Part shown: positions 63,615 through 64,000 of the stretch, piece by piece
Layout: the number at the start of each line of letters is the position of its first letter
How positions within the stretch are numbered: position 1 is the first letter of the stretch
Assembly (NCBI GenBank): GCA_009829735.1
Contig: CM020619.1
Span: forward strand, 18,605,816-18,669,815
Origin: Pyropia yezoensis
Taxonomy: Eukaryota > Rhodophyta > Bangiophyceae > Bangiales > Bangiaceae
Length of the DNA stretch: 64,000 nucleotides
Reading direction: 5' to 3'
Translations under genes and position numbers: made by a program
The notes under the pieces: model-generated
The model's input: only the letters and a program-made list of their open reading frames with translations
Databases searched by the model: none
What the model was told of the DNA's origin: nothing

Positions 63615-64000
63615 TGTGGCAAAAACCACAAGCACACACGGCACCCAAGTTGGGGCGGTGTGCTAGGGCTGCCTCCCGTGTCGGGGGAACCGGAAGAAGT
63701 GCAAGTCGCACACACTCTGTCCCTGTTGTGGGGCAAAACCCCCCACGGACAAACAAGAGGATGGTGTGTGGTCCAACAGTTTTCTTGGTCGGGACGGGGA
63801 CGCAGGGCCAAGCCCCGCTGTCCCTCCCCTTATCCCCCCAGGGTCCACTCGGAATCTCGCCACTCAGAATCTCCCACCCCAGCACCTGCCCACCGGGCCA
63901 CACGAAAATTCAAGACGATAAATGCAGAAAACCCTCAAATCCAAGTTGGATTTACTACTAAGCTAACTATCCCAAACTTAGGGAATATGGACCCAAATGC
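63615..64000 (-). repeat. 5' LTR of E2 (cut by window end)
   Basis: Matches 54704-55087 except two 1-base homopolymer differences (gggcaaaacccccc against gggcaaacccccc; acagttttc against acagtttc). By comparison with the 3' LTR it should continue about 83 bp beyond the window. Confidence 0.93.

Larger units (their letters stand above)
54704..63953. repeat. Dense short perfect hairpins in E2
   Basis: Verified by eye (start-end, stem/loop). Stem 8 or more: 55024-55040 (8/1, repeated in the 5' LTR at 63937-63953), 55294-55312 (8/3), 55490-55510 (10/1), 55582-55602 (8/5), 55678-55696 (9/1), 55806-55830 (8/9), 56373-56399 (11/5), 56981-56997 (8/1), 58873-58893 (8/5), 58936-58951 (8/0), 59678-59700 (10/3), 59847-59869 (9/5), 60413-60440 (10/8), 61822-61842 (8/5). 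Stem 6-7: 55190-55206, 56155-56167, 56834-56848, 57564-57580, 57603-57623, 58741-58755, 59196-59214, 59244-59262, 59920-59936, 60372-60384, 60531-60543, 60970-60986, 61855-61867. Arms differ from site to site. Confidence 0.85.
54704..64000 (-). mobile_element. Near-complete chromovirus LTR retrotransposon (E2)
   Basis: Element strand is minus. From right: 5' LTR (63615 to beyond 64000), PBS, gag, protease, RT, RNase H, integrase with C-terminal chromodomain, opposite-strand ORF, PPT, 3' LTR (54704-55170). The two LTRs are identical over the 384/386 bp comparable, except two 1-base homopolymer length differences, so insertion is recent. RT-before-integrase order and the chromodomain place it in the Ty3/gypsy chromoviruses, which use the chromodomain to direct integration to marked chromatin. 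Expected size about 9.4 kb. The left flank of the insertion is gtgtc; the matching duplication lies outside the window. Confidence 0.95.

Overview
The window looks like eukaryotic nuclear DNA, most likely from a red alga of the Bangiophyceae (Porphyra/Pyropia-like). This is an inference from very GC-rich host genes with long Ala/Gly/Pro-rich stretches, large ORFs with few or no introns, and abundant chromovirus-type LTR retrotransposons. No 16S/18S rRNA, organelle gene or operon-like layout is visible. Bases 32771-33270 are a 500-N assembly gap.

Layout. (1) 1-5690: a decayed minus-strand Ty3/gypsy chromovirus (here E1) with an opposite-strand ORF remnant at its 3' side. (2) 5691-6420: integrase debris of a different retroelement. 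(3) 6583-7423: a short element bounded by a 24-bp inverted repeat, followed by a BED zinc-finger exon. (4) 9032-18765: the host-gene block, with two tandem CHRD-domain membrane proteins (minus strand), a hypothetical minus-strand exon and an intact 1467-aa ankyrin/RCC1/BTB protein resembling IBTK (plus strand). (5) 20670-32770 and 33271-45371: the same 12.1-kb sequence on both sides of the N gap, almost certainly unmerged overlapping contig ends. It carries a spliced CACTA/Plavaka-like DNA transposase and a divergent accessory ORF. (6) 47283-50628: a truncated third retroelement (E3) keeping gag, protease, PBS and 5' LTR. (7) 53147-53527: a probable LTR. (8) 54704-64000: an almost complete, recently inserted chromovirus (E2) with 3' LTR, PPT, opposite-strand ORF, pol, protease, gag, PBS and 5' LTR cut by the window end.

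The most unusual signal lies in the retroelements. E1 and E2, and more weakly E3, are studded with short perfect hairpins (stems 6-11 bp, loops 0-9 nt) through gag, pol, the opposite-strand ORF and the LTR. At four homologous coding sites E1 and E2 both carry a hairpin although arm sequences differ, in one case by a paired C-G to T-A change at wobble positions. This suggests genome-scale RNA structure kept by selection, or hairpins perfected by template switching during reverse transcription. E2 hairpins also favour related pentaloops (NACTT/NAGTT). Both E1 and E2 carry a large ORF on the strand opposite gag-pol between pol and the 3' LTR.

Sequence quality limits the annotation: the two copies of the 12.1-kb block differ by single-base, mostly homopolymer, indels, and each breaks a gene that is intact in the other. 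Frameshifts elsewhere, such as the 20-G tract in the first CHRD gene, should be read in that light.
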